Source of the DNA: CAYJCL01 sp964370475 | GTDB taxonomy: Bacteria > Bacillota_I > Bacilli_A > RF39 > UBA660 | Direction: 5' to 3' | DNA length: 62,846 nucleotides | Assembly: GCA_964370475.1 (NCBI GenBank) | Contig: CAYJJI010000006.1 | Coordinates: 1 to 62,846, forward strand | Shown here: one piece after another, positions 1-7,864 of the stretch | How positions within the stretch are numbered: the first letter of the stretch is position 1 | How the letters are laid out: the number at the start of each line of letters is the position of its first letter | Program-made: the position numbers and the translations under genes | Notes under the pieces: generated by a model | Database searches by the model: none | The model's input: the letters and a program-made list of their open reading frames with translations, nothing else | What the model was told of the DNA's origin: nothing

Positions 1-8
1 GATTTTTT

Positions 9-803
9 ATGGCTGTAGTAGCATTAAGTTATTTACTTGAAGCTGGTGTTCATTTTGGTCATCAAACTAAAAGATGGAATCCAAAAATGAAACCATACAT
101 TTTTACAACAAGAGATGATATTTATATTATCGACTTACAAAAAACATTATCTTGCATCGAAGCGGCTCACGCTGAAATTAAAAAGATTGCTGATAATGGA
201 GGAAGTTTTTTATTCGTAGGAACTAAAAAACAAGCAATGGAAGGATCTAAAGAAGTAGCAGAAAGAACTAACTCATATTTCGTAACAGAAAGATGGTTAG
301 GAGGAACTTTAACAAACTTTAGAACTATCAGAAGAAGAGTTAAAAGATTAGAAGAAATCGAAAAAATGGAAGCTGATGGAACTTTCGAAGTATTACCTAA
401 GAAAGAAGTTATAGGTCTTAAAAAAGAATATGACAAATTAAATAAAGTTTTATGTGGTATTAGAGAAATGCACAAATTACCACAAGCATTAATTATTACG
501 GATCCTAAAAAAGAAATTAATGCAATCAGAGAAGCAAGAAAATTAAAAATTCCAGTATTTGGAATAGTTGATACAAATTGTGATCCTGATGATGTTGATT
601 TCGTAATTCCAGGAAACGATGATGCAGTTAGATCTGTAAAAGTTGTTTTAGGAGTATTAGGAAACGCTATAGCAGAAGCTAAAGGGTTAGAACTAGTTGA
701 TTACTTAACTGAAGAAGAAGGAAAAGCAAATAACGCTGATCAAAATTCTGATTCAAAAAAATCAAATAGACCAACTAAAAAAGAAGAAACTAAAGGAGAA
801 TAA
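9..803 (+). CDS. rpsB: 30S ribosomal protein S2
   Basis: Small-subunit ribosomal protein S2. The 264-residue product has the family opening with LLEAGVHFGHQTKRWNPKMK near residue 10, the ERWLGGTLTNF block near residue 95, and the IVDTNCDPDDVDFVIPGNDD block near residue 190. Length is normal; the last 30 residues are a polar, charged tail. The start ATG lies 8 bases from the left window edge, so its ribosome binding site and promoter are outside the window. It is followed 2 bases later by tsf, the usual rpsB-tsf operon. The assignment is very secure. Confidence 0.98.
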   Translation: MAVVALSYLLEAGVHFGHQTKRWNPKMKPYIFTTRDDIYIIDLQKTLSCIEAAHAEIKKIADNGGSFLFVGTKKQAMEGSKEVAERTNSYFVTERWLGGTLTNFRTIRRRVKRLEEIEKMEADGTFEVLPKKEVIGLKKEYDKLNKVLCGIREMHKLPQALIITDPKKEINAIREARKLKIPVFGIVDTNCDPDDVDFVIPGNDDAVRSVKVVLGVLGNAIAEAKGLELVDYLTEEEGKANNADQNSDSKKSNRPTKKEETKGE

Positions 804-805
804 TT

Positions 806-1681
806 ATGATAAGTGCAAGTCTAGTTAAAGAATTACGTGAAAAAACTGGAGCTGGAATGATGGATTGCAAGAAGGCGCTAGCTGAATGCAATGGAGATTT
901 AGAAGCTTCAGTTGATTGGTTAAGAGAAAAAGGAATTGCAAAAGCAACTAAGAAAGAATCAAGAATAGCTGCTGAAGGTTTAGCAAATGTATTTGTTAAA
1001 GAAAACAAAGCGGTAATTGTCGAAATTAATTCAGAAACTGATTTCGTATCTAAAAATGAAGAATTTAGAGGTATGATTGAAGAAATAGGAAACGCTATCC
1101 TAGATGGTGAAGTAACGACTGTTGAAGGTGCACTAGAATTACCATCAAGTGAAGGAACAATTAGCGAATTAATCATTGCTAAAACTGCTAAAATAGGAGA
1201 AAAATTATCTCTTAGAAGAATTGAAGTAGTAACAAAAGGTAATGATGATGTATTCGGTTCATATTTACATATGGGCGGAAGAATTGCAGTTTTAAATGTA
1301 ATTAAAGGTGCAAGTGAAGAAGTAGCTAAAGACGTAGCAATGCAAGCAGCAGCGATGCGTGCAGAATATGTATTCAAAACTGACGTACCACAAAGTGTTG
1401 TGGAACATGAAAAAGAAGTATTATTAGAACAAGCAATGAACGAAGGGAAACCAAAAGACATTGCAGAAAAAATGGTAGAAGGTAGAGTTAATAAATTCTA
1501 TAAAGAAATTTGTTTAACATTACAATCATTCATTAAAGATACTGACGTTGATGTTGCAACTTATATCAAAAATAATAACGGTGAACTTATTACTAGTATT
1601 AGATACGAAGTAGGAGAAGGAATCGAAAAGAGAAGCGATAACTTTGCTGAAGAAGTAATGGCTCAAGTTAAAGCGAACTAA
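806..1681 (+). CDS. tsf: Translation elongation factor Ts
   Basis: Guanine-nucleotide exchange factor that recharges EF-Tu with GTP in the cytoplasm. The 291-residue protein starts with a UBA-like domain containing LREKTGAGMMDCKKAL (residues 9-24). Next come the NSETDFVSKN motif (about 74-83), which contacts EF-Tu, and the two core subdomains. The AAAGGAG ribosome binding site lies inside the end of rpsB, 9 bases before ATG. The stop codon overlaps the 5' arm of an intrinsic terminator, so the rpsB-tsf unit ends here rather than continuing to frr. Confidence 0.98.
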   Translation: MISASLVKELREKTGAGMMDCKKALAECNGDLEASVDWLREKGIAKATKKESRIAAEGLANVFVKENKAVIVEINSETDFVSKNEEFRGMIEEIGNAILDGEVTTVEGALELPSSEGTISELIIAKTAKIGEKLSLRRIEVVTKGNDDVFGSYLHMGGRIAVLNVIKGASEEVAKDVAMQAAAMRAEYVFKTDVPQSVVEHEKEVLLEQAMNEGKPKDIAEKMVEGRVNKFYKEICLTLQSFIKDTDVDVATYIKNNNGELITSIRYEVGEGIEKRSDNFAEEVMAQVKAN

Positions 1682-1703
1682 AGACTTTTATAGGTCTTTT
1701 TTT
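1680..1703 (+). terminator. Intrinsic terminator after tsf
   Basis: Hairpin AAAGAC (1680-1685) / GTCTTT (1694-1699) followed by a run of T to 1703. It overlaps the tsf stop codon and separates rpsB-tsf from the next gene. Confidence 0.8.
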
Positions 1704-1719
1704 CTCTAATTAATTATGT

Positions 1720-1725
1720 TATAAT
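1720..1725 (+). promoter_or_regulatory. Probable sigma-A -10 element for the 1745 gene and frr
   Basis: Consensus TATAAT at 1720-1725, about 20 bases before the 1745 start codon. No good -35 is visible; the expected place falls in the T-tract of the upstream terminator. Inferred from position only. Confidence 0.5.
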
Positions 1726-1744
1726 CAATAAAGAGAGATGAATT

Positions 1745-2317
1745 ATGAAAAAATATATACCAATGTTAATATTATTAATTTTATGTAGTGGATTCTTCTT
1801 TATAAGTATGTTTCGTACAGATAAAGAAGAAAATCATGACCAAACCGCAGTAGATAATAAATTTGAAAAAGTACCCGAGGAGAACGTTTATGACATACTA
1901 AGCAATAGTGAAGTAGATAATTTTCTAGAAGAAGGAACTGGAATCTTAATTCTAGGAACTTATGACTCAGTATGGACAGATAACTACCTAGCTCTATATA
2001 ATGAACTAGCAATAGAACTTGATATCGAAAAAATCAACTTCTTTGATATACTACCGTCAAAAACTACTGAAAACAAAACATATTCAAACATATTAAAAAA
2101 ATTAGATAATTATCTATATCAAACAGATGAATATGAAAAATTATTGCTAACACCAATATCTATTGGTTTAGAAAATGGAAATATAATATTTGTGAATAAC
2201 GATACAGCATTTTTAAATAGCAACGTAACTCCAGAAACGTATTGGAGTGATCAACAAATATTAGATTTCAAATATAATATTACAAATAACATTATGAATA
2301 TGAAAGGAAATGAATAA
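1745..2317 (+). CDS. Membrane-anchored thioredoxin-fold-like protein lacking the CXXC site
   Basis: The 190-residue protein has an N-terminal signal anchor (residues 4-22, rich in I/L/F), so the rest is probably extracytoplasmic. From about residue 65 the pattern suggests a thioredoxin fold: a GILILGTYDSVWTDNY strand-loop, an EKINFFDI strand, and a TPISIGLENGNIIFVN segment resembling the cis-Pro strand-turn-strand of thioredoxins. The loop where CXXC should sit reads YDSVW, so no redox activity is expected. It occupies the place normally held by pyrH between tsf and frr and abuts frr directly. The fold is my inference; the true function is unknown. Confidence 0.75.
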   Translation: MKKYIPMLILLILCSGFFFISMFRTDKEENHDQTAVDNKFEKVPEENVYDILSNSEVDNFLEEGTGILILGTYDSVWTDNYLALYNELAIELDIEKINFFDILPSKTTENKTYSNILKKLDNYLYQTDEYEKLLLTPISIGLENGNIIFVNNDTAFLNSNVTPETYWSDQQILDFKYNITNNIMNMKGNE

Positions 2318-2854
2318 ATGTTAGATAACAATATAGAATTAAAAATGCAAAAAGCAATCGAAAACTTAGAAAGTAGATTTACCAATATTAGAGCCGGTAG
2401 AGCAAATACAGCAATGTTAAATGGTATTTCAGCAGTGTATTATGGAACACCAACTCCAATTCAATCACTAGCAAACATCACAGTACCAGAAGCAAAACAA
2501 CTAATAATTAAACCGTTTGATAAAGGATGTTTAAAAGATATTGAAAAAGCATTGCATGAAGCTAATTTAGGAATTACTCCAACAAATAACGGAGAAATGA
2601 TTATATTAACTATCCCAGACTTAACTGAAGAAAGAAGACGTGATTACACTAAACAAGCAAAGAATATAGCAGAAGAAGCAAAAGTAGCTCTAAGAAATAT
2701 TAGACAAGATGCTAATAATAGCATAAAAAAAGGCGACGAAACAGAAGACGTTCAAAAAGGTATGCTTGAAGACGTTCAAGAACTAATAAACAAATATAAC
2801 AAATTAATCGACGAACTACTAAAAGAAAAAGAAGCTGAACTTATGAAAGTTTAG
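2318..2854 (+). CDS. frr: Ribosome recycling factor
   Basis: Splits post-termination ribosomes together with EF-G. The 178-residue product is slightly short for the family (about 185). It carries the characteristic FTNIRAGRANTAMLNG block (residues 21-36), ALHEANLGITPTNNGEMI (about 83-100) and the RRRDYTKQAKNIAEEAKVALRNIR helix region. The ATG directly follows the upstream stop, with AAAGGAAA as ribosome binding site. The stop codon lies within the 3' arm of its terminator. Confidence 0.97.
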   Translation: MLDNNIELKMQKAIENLESRFTNIRAGRANTAMLNGISAVYYGTPTPIQSLANITVPEAKQLIIKPFDKGCLKDIEKALHEANLGITPTNNGEMIILTIPDLTEERRRDYTKQAKNIAEEAKVALRNIRQDANNSIKKGDETEDVQKGMLEDVQELINKYNKLIDELLKEKEAELMKV

Positions 2855-2865
2855 CTTCTTTTTTA
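2828..2865 (+). terminator. Intrinsic terminator overlapping the end of frr
   Basis: Arms 2828-2840 and 2849-2861 pair over 13 positions (one G-T) around an 8-base loop, followed by a T-run. The stem contains the last coding codons and the stop of frr. Confidence 0.85.
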
Positions 2866-2894
2866 CAAAATAAAAACTTCAATAAAATTGAAGT
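2866..2894 (-). terminator. Intrinsic terminator of the tRNA-Arg gene
   Basis: Perfect 8-bp stem ACTTCAAT (2876-2883) / ATTGAAGT (2887-2894). On the minus strand it is followed by a T-rich tract. It lies 11 bases downstream of the tRNA 3' end. Confidence 0.75.
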
Positions 2895-2905
2895 CATTAT
2901 CAAAT

Positions 2906-2982
2906 TGGCGTCCCCGAAAGGATTCGAACCTTTGACCGCACGCTTAGAAGGCGTGTGCTCTATCCAGCTGAGCTACGAGGAC
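2906..2982 (-). tRNA. tRNA-Arg (anticodon TCT)
   Basis: A 77-nt cloverleaf on the minus strand with encoded CCA (TGG at 2906-2908 on plus). The acceptor stem GTCCTCG pairs with CGGGGAC with one G-U pair. The D-arm (GCTC AGCTGGATA GAGC) and the T-arm with GGTTCGAATCC are canonical. The anticodon loop CTTCTAA places TCT opposite plus 2946-2948, reading AGA, the favoured Arg codon in this AT-rich genome. It stands alone with its own terminator. Confidence 0.97.
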
Positions 2983-3033
2983 ATCACTGGTTACTTGAAT
3001 ATTATATAACATTTATTTAAAATTTTCAACAAC

Positions 3034-3062
3034 AAATTAAAATAACGATTAAAATCGTTATT
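3034..3062 (-). terminator. Intrinsic terminator overlapping the GerM-like stop codon
   Basis: Stem AATAACGAT (3041-3049) / ATCGTTATT (3054-3062) with loop TAAA, T-rich on the minus side. It includes the stop codon of the GerMN gene. Confidence 0.75.
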
Positions 3063-3984
3063 CCAACCCTAAACTAGCCACTAATTCATCATTAACTTCT
3101 ATCTCTAATCCATCAACATCGAAATTATCTCTCACAGATAAATAAAGCGTATATTTAACTTCCTCCAAAATATTATCATTACTAAATAATTCATCATTAA
3201 AATTCAATGTAGCTATATTCTTATCAATTTCATAATCTAATAACTGAACAGAAGCAGCTAAATAGCTCATTACATTATTTTGATATATAGGAGAAGTTTT
3301 AAGTTGTTCAATAATTATTTCAACTTTATCACTAGTATCATTATTTACATATGTAACAGGAACATAATAAGTAAACTCACTATCTCCACCAATAAAATAA
3401 ACAGTAGTCTGTTCAACATTATTTAAACTTTTTAAATCAAAAAACTTATTAATCCCAAAATCTCTATTCAATAGAGCAGGGATTCTTTTATTTGATGCAG
3501 GCATTCTAAGTAAATGAGTACCTTCAACAAAAATCATTATATTCTCAATAGTTGTATTTTCAGTAATGGAGTAAACAATACTTTCAATTAATTTATTTTC
3601 ATTATCTTCACTAACATCTTTAAACTCCGAAGAAAAATTAATTTTTAATAACTTATTTTCTATACTATAATCTAATATTTGAGTATTTTTAGGTATTACA
3701 GGTTTAAAGCCATCAGGTAAATAAACACTTTTATCACTATCTATAGTCAAAGAACCAACTATCTCTCTAATAATTGTCTCCTCATCACTTCCTTCAATTA
3801 ATACCTCAGTTCTAACTACATAATCATTCTCATCTATTAAATATATAGGACTTAAATCATCTATATGATAAGTAACAGTTTTAGGTATTTCATAATCTTT
3901 ATCAGGAAATATATAAATAATACCAGTTACTAATAAAGCTATAGTAGCTAATATAATTCTCTTATAAGAACTTCTTTTTAACAT
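3058..3984 (-). CDS. GerM-like sporulation protein with two GerMN domains
   Basis: Envelope protein related to Bacillus GerM, a forespore-envelope protein needed for assembly of the SpoIIIA-SpoIIQ complex and for germination. The 308 residues comprise one N-terminal membrane segment (about 10-26) and two tandem GerMN repeats (about 40-165 and 190-305). Each repeat holds the alternating pattern of a VYLIDENDYVV-type strand, a conserved LLKINFSSEF / IATLNFNDEL strand and a helix of E-I-V-Y-S-I type. GerM is normally a lipoprotein; no lipobox Cys is visible here, so it is probably a membrane-anchored variant. GGAGGATTACTAA precedes the ATG. The neighbouring gerE repeats the gerE-gerM proximity seen in Bacillus. 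Confidence 0.87.
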   Translation of the reverse strand: MLKRSSYKRIILATIALLVTGIIYIFPDKDYEIPKTVTYHIDDLSPIYLIDENDYVVRTEVLIEGSDEETIIREIVGSLTIDSDKSVYLPDGFKPVIPKNTQILDYSIENKLLKINFSSEFKDVSEDNENKLIESIVYSITENTTIENIMIFVEGTHLLRMPASNKRIPALLNRDFGINKFFDLKSLNNVEQTTVYFIGGDSEFTYYVPVTYVNNDTSDKVEIIIEQLKTSPIYQNNVMSYLAASVQLLDYEIDKNIATLNFNDELFSNDNILEEVKYTLYLSVRDNFDVDGLEIEVNDELVASLGLE

Positions 3985-4032
3985 TTAGTAATCCTCCTAT
4001 AAAAATATATTTAATAACTAATAACTTTATAC

Positions 4033-4058
4033 TAAAAAAACTGTTAAATAACAGTTTT
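4033..4058 (-). terminator. Intrinsic terminator overlapping the gerE stop
   Basis: Stem AAAACTGTT (4037-4045) / AACAGTTTT (4050-4058) around a 4-base loop, with a minus-strand T-run (AAAAAAA on plus). It overlaps the gerE stop codon and separates gerE from the GerM-like gene. Confidence 0.75.
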
Positions 4059-4263
4059 ATAATATAATTTCATTTAAACGAATTAATTCAACAATAGCCT
4101 GAGCTCTGCCTTTAACTCCTAATTTTTGCATAACATTAGAAACGTGATTCCTAACAGTCTTTTCACTAATTCCTAATTCTATAGCAACCTCAACAGTAGA
4201 TTTATTCATAATTAACAAATCAAAAACTTCTTTTTCCCTATGTGTAAGTACATAATTTTTCAT
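4057..4263 (-). CDS. gerE: Spore-coat transcription regulator GerE (LuxR/FixJ-type HTH)
   Basis: A 68-residue stand-alone LuxR-type helix-turn-helix protein. It contains LTHREKEVFDLL (6-17), then the recognition part ISEKTVRNHVSNVMQKLGVK and GRAQAIVELIRLNEI at the C terminus. This matches Bacillus GerE (74 residues) almost segment for segment, including ISEKTVRNH and KLGVKGR-QA-VEL. GerE acts last in the mother cell, activating and repressing coat genes made by sigma-K. The gene is monocistronic, with a possible sigma-K-type promoter upstream. It implies that this lineage retains late mother-cell control. Confidence 0.95.
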   Translation of the reverse strand: MKNYVLTHREKEVFDLLIMNKSTVEVAIELGISEKTVRNHVSNVMQKLGVKGRAQAIVELIRLNEIIL

Positions 4264-4297
4264 ATTTTGCTCACTTTCTAAATCTTGTATTACGTTA

Positions 4298-4325
4298 TAT
4301 TTTATGTAAAAAATAAAAAAGTAGT
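4298..4325 (-). promoter_or_regulatory. Possible sigma-K-type promoter of gerE
   Basis: On the minus strand a -10-like CATAAAATA (plus 4298-4306) matches the sigma-K pattern CATANNNTA. An AC dinucleotide lies 17 bases upstream (plus 4324-4325). gerE is a sigma-K gene in Bacillus, so the match is expected, but the motif is short and AT-rich, so chance is possible. Confidence 0.45.
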
Positions 4326-4340
4326 GAGCGAAAATGCCTA

Positions 4341-4820
4341 TTATTGAAATTTTACAGTGATAAATTTTTGAATATCAAACTTATCTTGAACTAATCTTAT
4401 TATACTATTCGCAACAACATCAGTATGATCTTCACTTGCGATTACGACACTTATTACATCATTGTTGATTTTTACAAACGATTCAAATTCAAAAGTATTC
4501 ATAATCTCTTCTTGTATTTTTTCTTCAACGCCTTTATCATTAGTTAACATAACTAACTCTTCATAAGCTAAATTCTTTTCAGAAGAATCAATCTGTACAT
4601 CCAACAAAATCCCTTGAAGTTCTTCCATTCTAGCTAAAACCTCTTCATCATTCTCAACTTTTAAAGCTGCTAAAGCAGTCTCGTTACTCATGACTGACTT
4701 AGTAACTTCATTACTGATTGGCAAATCAATTTCATCACCAGGCATAGATATATAATATATCCCCAACACTAATACAATACTAACTAAAGTAATAACCCAA
4801 AGTCCATTTTTATTTATCAT
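4341..4820 (-). CDS. SpoIIIAH-like stage III sporulation protein
   Basis: Mother-cell half of the SpoIIIAH-SpoIIQ channel that links mother cell and engulfed forespore. The 159 residues have an N-terminal membrane segment (about 8-25) and a linker. The ring-building domain then carries LDVQIDSSEKNLAYEELVMLTNDKG (about 73-97), EEIMNTFEFESFVKINNDVISVVI and a VVANSIIRLVQDKF helix. It is shorter than Bacillus SpoIIIAH (218), with most of the loss in the linker. The other spoIIIA genes are not in this window. GGAGGATTTAG precedes the ATG. The family call rests on pattern recognition. Confidence 0.85.
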   Translation of the reverse strand: MINKNGLWVITLVSIVLVLGIYYISMPGDEIDLPISNEVTKSVMSNETALAALKVENDEEVLARMEELQGILLDVQIDSSEKNLAYEELVMLTNDKGVEEKIQEEIMNTFEFESFVKINNDVISVVIASEDHTDVVANSIIRLVQDKFDIQKFITVKFQ

Positions 4821-4843
4821 CTAAATCCTCCAATATTTACTAA

Positions 4844-4870
4844 ATAATATGAATTAACACAAATAATATA
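4844..4870 (-). promoter_or_regulatory. Possible sigma-E-type promoter of the spoIIIAH-like gene
   Basis: On the minus strand CATATTAT (plus 4844-4851) resembles the sigma-E -10 (CATACAAT). A TATATT (plus 4865-4870) lies 13 bases upstream. spoIIIAH is sigma-E-dependent in Bacillus. Weak, because the region is AT-rich. Confidence 0.3.
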
Positions 4871-4877
4871 CTAATTA

Positions 4878-4906
4878 TTTACTATTTTAAGAGAATCAGT
4901 TATAAT
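4878..4906 (+). promoter_or_regulatory. Sigma-A promoter of the 4923 gene
   Basis: TTTACT (4878-4883), 17-base spacer, consensus TATAAT (4901-4906), 16 bases before the start codon of the 4923 gene. Confidence 0.6.
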
Positions 4907-4922
4907 TAAAACAGGTGATTTC

Positions 4923-5351
4923 ATGAAAAATAAAATATTATTTACAATAGCATGTTTAATTGGAAGTATAATGACAGTAAGTGCAGAAGAAACAACATTC
5001 GACTTTTGTGAACAAAATGGAGTACTATGGACTTTTAAAATAGTAGGTTATGCGCTATTTATTATTAAAATAGTAATTCCTATAATAATAGTTATAATGG
5101 GTATGTTAGATTTTTCAAAAGCAGTAATAGCATCAGATGATAACCAAATAAAAAAATCTTCTATATCTTTAATAAAAAGAGCAATAGCAGGATTAGTAAT
5201 ATTTTTAATACCAACAATAATTAATTTTGCTTTCAGTTTAGTAGAAGCAGTAAGAATTGAGAATGGGGGAGGCGACTCATCTACTAAAGATTGTATAACT
5301 TGCTTAGTAGACCCTAACAGTCAAGCTTGTCCAACACAAGATTTAAGATAA
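4923..5351 (+). CDS. Small secreted/membrane protein, TrbC/VirB2-pilin-like topology
   Basis: A 142-residue protein with a signal peptide (about 1-21, ending VSA-EE). Two hydrophobic helices follow (about 37-62 and 84-107), separated by a short charged loop containing DFSKAVIASDDNQIKKS. The tail is Cys-containing (DCITC near 127 and a later Cys). The arrangement of signal peptide, two helices and cytoplasmic loop is that of VirB2/TrbC pilins, but no other type IV secretion gene is nearby. The function is therefore unknown. It has its own promoter and a strong terminator 3' of the gene. AGGTGAT lies 8 bases before the ATG. Confidence 0.8.
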   Translation: MKNKILFTIACLIGSIMTVSAEETTFDFCEQNGVLWTFKIVGYALFIIKIVIPIIIVIMGMLDFSKAVIASDDNQIKKSSISLIKRAIAGLVIFLIPTIINFAFSLVEAVRIENGGGDSSTKDCITCLVDPNSQACPTQDLR

Positions 5352-5368
5352 TATCTTAAATCTTTTTT
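5338..5368 (+). terminator. Strong intrinsic terminator after the 4923 gene
   Basis: Perfect 12-bp stem AAGATTTAAGAT (5338-5349) / ATCTTAAATCTT (5353-5364) with 3-base loop and T-run. It overlaps the stop codon. Confidence 0.88.
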
Positions 5369-5422
5369 ATTTTAAAGGAAGCGACAAACCCATCACTAAT
5401 AATAAGAGTGAAGGGAGTAATA

Positions 5423-7471
5423 ATGAAAAAGAAATGCATAATAAAACAAAGAGACAGCAAAGACTGCGGAGTAACTTGTTTAGCATCTATAATTAGTTAT
5501 TATGATGGGTTTGTACCTATAGAACAACTAAGAAAAGAAACTATGACTTCGCAAAAAGGAACAAACGCATATCACATAATTAATGCTGCAAAAACTTTTG
5601 GTTTTGATGCTTATGGAACAAAAACAAATGATCTTAAAAACATTCCTAATCTTCCTTGTATAGCACATGTAACATTGGAAAACGGAATGAATCACTTTAT
5701 AGTAATATATGAAATCCATAAAGGAAAACTACTGATTATGGATCCTTCAGTAGGAAAAAAGAAAATAACAATCAGTGATTTTCAAAAAATATGGACAAAT
5801 AACATTTTATTGTTTCAACCAAAAAATAAAATAGCTAAATGGAATAAAGACAATACTTTAAAAAACTTAGTTATAAATATATTAAAAAACAATAAAAAAA
5901 TTGTAATTTCACTAATAGCAGTAAGCATAATATTAACCGTAATTAATATCATCTTAAATTACTATTATGAATTAGCCATAAGTATTATAAGTTACAATAA
6001 TCAAAAATATTTAAACAATTTAATAGTAATATTTTTAATAGTAACTATTATAAAAACTATCCTCACATATACAAGAGAATATTATGAAAATTACTTATCA
6101 AAAAATATTGATTTTCCATTGTATAAGAAATTCATTTCTCACACATTATTAATCCCTTTAAATGTTGCTAAATCAAGAAGTAGTGGAGAATTAATAACTA
6201 GGATTAAAGAAATAGATAATATTAAATCATTAATTATAGATGTTATATTAACTGTATTTCTAGATCTTGTTTTAGCATCAGTAGCTGCTTTATTGCTTGT
6301 TAACATAAGCAAAAATCTATTCAATATTTTGTGTATAACTATAATAATTTATATAATTATCTCACTGATATTTAGTAAAGTAATATATATAAAAATTATG
6401 GAAAGTATTAACAAAGAAACAACATTTAACGAATTTGTAATAGATAATATAAATAATTTAGAAAGTATCAAAAATACAAATTGTATTGAAAAACAATTAA
6501 GTAAAACAACTAATCAAATACTGATATATTTAAAAAACACTTTCGAACTAAGAAAAAGTATAAACTTTCAAACAACTATAAAAAATATAGTTATGGATAT
6601 TGGTTTATTCACAATCAATAGCTATGCTTTCATCTTAATATATCAAAATGAATTAGAATTAATAAACTTAATGACTTTTAACGCTTTCCTGATATATTTA
6701 TGGAATCCAATTAAAAATTCTGTTGATATCATCCCAAAATATAATTATATAAAAGCTACAGTAGAAAAATTAAATGATTATTTAAGTATCGAACAAGAAC
6801 AAATAAAAAACAATTCAAAAGTTCAAATCCACGATGATATAGTAATGGAAAATATATCTTATTCTCATAATAAATTAAATAAACTATTAAAAAACTTTAA
6901 CTGCCATATAAAGAAAAATAGTATAGTTCAAATTAAAGGGAAAAGCGGTTCAGGAAAGAGTACAATATGCAAAATGTTATTTAGGTTAATAAGCCCAGAT
7001 AGTGGAAATATATTAATCGGAGGAGTGAATATAAGAGACTACACACTTACTGACATAAGAAACAACATAGCATATTCTTCTCAAAATGAATCACTATTCA
7101 CCGATACAATAATAAATAATATAACTATGGGATTAAATTTCAGTAATCAATTAATCAATGAAATAATAAATCTTTGTGAATTAAAAGAGTTAATAGACAC
7201 ATTACCGTTAAGGTTTGAAACAACAATTCATAAAGATGCAAATAATTTCTCTGGAGGAGAAAAACAAAGAATAATTCTAGCAAGAACGCTTTTATTAAAA
7301 AGAAACGTAATAATTCTTGATGAATCATTAAGTGAAATACCAATAGAGCAAGAAGAAAGAATTATAAAAAATATCAAGAAAAAGTTTAGTAGCAAAACTA
7401 TAATTATAATAAGTCACAAAAATCTATCATATAAATTTGACCAAATAATAAGTGTGAATAAAAATGAATGA
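5423..7471 (+). CDS. Peptidase-containing ABC transporter (C39 peptidase) for double-glycine peptides
   Basis: Processes and exports peptides with double-glycine leaders. The 682 residues hold an N-terminal C39 cysteine peptidase (about 1-130) with Cys15 in KDCGVTCLA, His91 in MNHFIVIYE and Asp107 in MDPSVG. A six-helix ABC membrane domain follows (about 150-430). The ATPase domain has Walker A GKSGSGKS (506-513), Q-loop SQNES, signature FSGGEKQR (609-616), Walker B VIILDES and H-loop ISHK. All catalytic residues are intact. A longer reading from GTG at 5408 is possible, but AAGGGAG (5411-5417) makes ATG 5423 the likely start. It overlaps the next gene by 8 bases and sits upstream of two double-glycine peptide genes, its probable substrates. 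Confidence 0.95.
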   Translation: MKKKCIIKQRDSKDCGVTCLASIISYYDGFVPIEQLRKETMTSQKGTNAYHIINAAKTFGFDAYGTKTNDLKNIPNLPCIAHVTLENGMNHFIVIYEIHKGKLLIMDPSVGKKKITISDFQKIWTNNILLFQPKNKIAKWNKDNTLKNLVINILKNNKKIVISLIAVSIILTVINIILNYYYELAISIISYNNQKYLNNLIVIFLIVTIIKTILTYTREYYENYLSKNIDFPLYKKFISHTLLIPLNVAKSRSSGELITRIKEIDNIKSLIIDVILTVFLDLVLASVAALLLVNISKNLFNILCITIIIYIIISLIFSKVIYIKIMESINKETTFNEFVIDNINNLESIKNTNCIEKQLSKTTNQILIYLKNTFELRKSINFQTTIKNIVMDIGLFTINSYAFILIYQNELELINLMTFNAFLIYLWNPIKNSVDIIPKYNYIKATVEKLNDYLSIEQEQIKNNSKVQIHDDIVMENISYSHNKLNKLLKNFNCHIKKNSIVQIKGKSGSGKSTICKMLFRLISPDSGNILIGGVNIRDYTLTDIRNNIAYSSQNESLFTDTIINNITMGLNFSNQLINEIINLCELKELIDTLPLRFETTIHKDANNFSGGEKQRIILARTLLLKRNVIILDESLSEIPIEQEERIIKNIKKKFSSKTIIIISHKNLSYKFDQIISVNKNE

Positions 7472-7862
7472 ATATAATTTTATTAATAAATTACCCAACT
7501 ACTTACTATTAAAAATTATATTTATAACTTTTATAATTACACTAATAATATTGTTAAACACTAAACACTATGATTTGATATCACTAGATTCTATAATTAA
7601 GTGTGATGAAATCTGCATCATAGAAGTAGAACTTCCTATAAAAGATGTAGATTATAAATATATAACAATAGACAAAACAAACTACAAGATAGAAGAAATA
7701 GAATACTCAGACCCTTATATCAATAACAATAACGCAGTTCAAAAGATATCATTTAGTATAAAAAATATAAATGTAAATAATCAATTGAAAAATATAAATC
7801 TACTATTTAATAGAGATACTTTATTTAATAAATTGATAAACACAATATTAAGAAAGGAGTAA
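7464..7862 (+). CDS. Small membrane-anchored protein of the bacteriocin locus (accessory or immunity)
   Basis: A 132-residue protein with a short cytoplasmic N terminus, one membrane helix (about 16-31) and an outward domain of about 95 residues rich in I, N and Y, with predicted beta-strand character. It overlaps the exporter gene by 8 bases and ends just before the first peptide gene. That placement suggests either a shortened membrane-fusion (HlyD-type) accessory protein or the immunity protein. I see no sequence motif that decides between them. Confidence 0.75.
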   Translation: MNEYNFINKLPNYLLLKIIFITFIITLIILLNTKHYDLISLDSIIKCDEICIIEVELPIKDVDYKYITIDKTNYKIEEIEYSDPYINNNNAVQKISFSIKNINVNNQLKNINLLFNRDTLFNKLINTILRKE

Positions 7863-7864
7863 TT

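Noticed and set aside
790..1461. Long minus-strand ORF of 223 aa opposite tsf
   Set aside because: Shadow of a highly conserved gene in the same region; Ser/Thr/Leu-rich composition of an antisense frame and no binding site.
4923..5351. Part of a conjugation system
   Set aside because: Only a VirB2/TrbC-like topology is present; no VirB4, VirD4 or relaxase is in the window.
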